From Mycolicibacter senuensis (lineage in GTDB: Bacteria; Actinomycetota; Actinomycetes; Mycobacteriales; Mycobacteriaceae): 64,000 nucleotides of DNA. The stretch covers positions 53,504-117,503 of the forward strand of contig NZ_LQPS01000022.1 of assembly GCF_002101885.1 (NCBI RefSeq), read 5' to 3'. Of the stretch, positions 63,452 to 64,000 are shown in pieces (position 1 is the stretch's first letter; every line of letters starts with the position of its first letter). The notes below the pieces were generated by a model. The model saw nothing but the letters and a program-made list of their open reading frames with translations. It searched no databases and was not told the DNA's origin. Position numbers and translations under genes: made by a program.

Positions 63452-64000
63452 ATGGCTCGTCGCCGCAGCAAATCTGTGGGCAGCAAGGTTGTCGGAGTCG
63501 CCGCGTTCCTGGCCGTGACCGTCCCGGCCGCGCCGGCGCAGGCCGATTTCGACGACATGATGGACGTGCTGTTCGACCCGTTTGTGACCGCTGCGGGCGC
63601 CTTTGACGGTGAGACGCTATTCGACGCGACGGCGTGGGAGTCGTTCCTGTCAGCCGAGCACTGGGACGCCGCGCTGGCCGCACTGGCCGAACCGGGTCCG
63701 GCTGTGGGCTTCGACCTCTACGCCGGACTGCACGGCGCCACCCAGACGTGGATCGACAGCGACTTGGGCAGCCAGGTCAACGGTGTCATCAACACGCTGT
63801 TCGGCTCGACGGTCATCGGCAACGGTATCGACGGCACCCAGGACAACCCCGACGGCGGCGACGGCGGCTGGCTGTTCGGCGACGGCGGCGCCGGCTGGGA
63901 CAGCACCACCGACGGGGTGGCCGGGGGCGCCGGCGGCGCCGCCGGGATCTTCGGCGACGGCGGCGATGGCGGGGCCGGGGGAGCCGGGGACGCCGGCGGC
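63452..64000 (+). CDS. Second PGRS-like secreted protein, tandem paralogue, truncated by window end
   Basis: 183 codons of a close paralogue of the preceding gene are visible. The signal peptide, the acidic domain and the first part of the PGRS-like region are nearly identical, with a few substitutions such as DF for DL after the cleavage site. The window ends inside the PGRS region, so it is unknown whether a GH5 or a different enzyme domain follows. It probably arose by tandem duplication, including the promoter. Confidence 0.85.
   Translation, partial: MARRRSKSVGSKVVGVAAFLAVTVPAAPAQADFDDMMDVLFDPFVTAAGAFDGETLFDATAWESFLSAEHWDAALAALAEPGPAVGFDLYAGLHGATQTWIDSDLGSQVNGVINTLFGSTVIGNGIDGTQDNPDGGDGGWLFGDGGAGWDSTTDGVAGGAGGAAGIFGDGGDGGAGGAGDAGG

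Overview
This window is high-GC mycobacterial chromosome. The evidence is a PPE protein, PGRS-type Gly-rich repeats, DUF2563 and DUF1707 proteins, mprAB-pepD, F420-dependent LLM oxidoreductases and near-complete gene-order agreement (from memory, in inverted orientation) with the M. tuberculosis Rv0944-Rv0996 interval. Several insertions, a Mrp antiporter operon and PE-less PGRS proteins argue for a non-tuberculous species, possibly of the M. terrae/Mycolicibacter type. I cannot fix the species from the sequence alone. I see no rRNA, tRNA, CRISPR array, insertion sequence or prophage.

0.8-3.9 kb (minus): galU, glp/moeA1, rimJ and glpR, an actinobacterial cell-division and envelope cluster. 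3.9-5.7 kb (plus): a folate cyclo-ligase, then the HrcA/CIRCE-controlled redox chaperone ruc and a SAF-domain membrane protein. 5.7-10.8 kb (minus): the envelope-stress block rpmF, mprA, mprB, pepD, moaB2, a 38-codon ORF and an mscL with a zinc-ribbon tail. 11.1-19.6 kb (plus): a tightly coupled AtuA / acyl-CoA dehydrogenase / acyl-CoA carboxylase / enoyl-CoA hydratase operon that looks like an acyclic-terpenoid or branched-acyl-CoA pathway.

19.7-32.7 kb is mostly accessory compared with the tuberculosis layout: a DUF1707 protein, a TetR/MpaB-oxygenase divergent pair, a DUF2563 protein, a methyltransferase, a six-gene Mnh/Mrp Na+/H+ antiporter operon with A and B fused, a NarL/DesK-type two-component system and a PPE-SVP protein ending in a SHOCT domain. 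32.7-36.1 kb: a VWA protein and its MoxR/ChlI-type ATPase. 36.2-39.6 kb: an esterase-like hydrolase, and an amidohydrolase-TetR operon with a palindromic operator candidate.

39.7-51.4 kb: purH-purN, an unknown small protein, the divisome-associated perM and Rv0954 homologues, an F420 oxidoreductase behind a KstR-like site, a thiolase-like protein, sucCD with a large hairpin downstream, an M23 endopeptidase and a small membrane protein. 51.4-58.0 kb: uvrD1, then a chorismate mutase preceded by what looks like an aromatic-amino-acid leader peptide and attenuator, then pgi, an SDR, an Fpg-family glycosylase and a small membrane protein. 58.1-60.8 kb: an AurF-type diiron oxygenase, a DUF4873 protein and an F420 oxidoreductase behind a consensus promoter. 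61.2-64.0 kb: two tandem copies, the second cut by the window end, of a Sec-secreted protein in which a PGRS-like region precedes, at least in the first copy, an endoglycoceramidase-like GH5 domain.

The strongest candidates for something undescribed are the chorismate-mutase leader/attenuator (53766-53930), the PE-less PGRS-GH5 pair, the AurF/DUF4873/F420 cassette and the PPE-SHOCT fusion.
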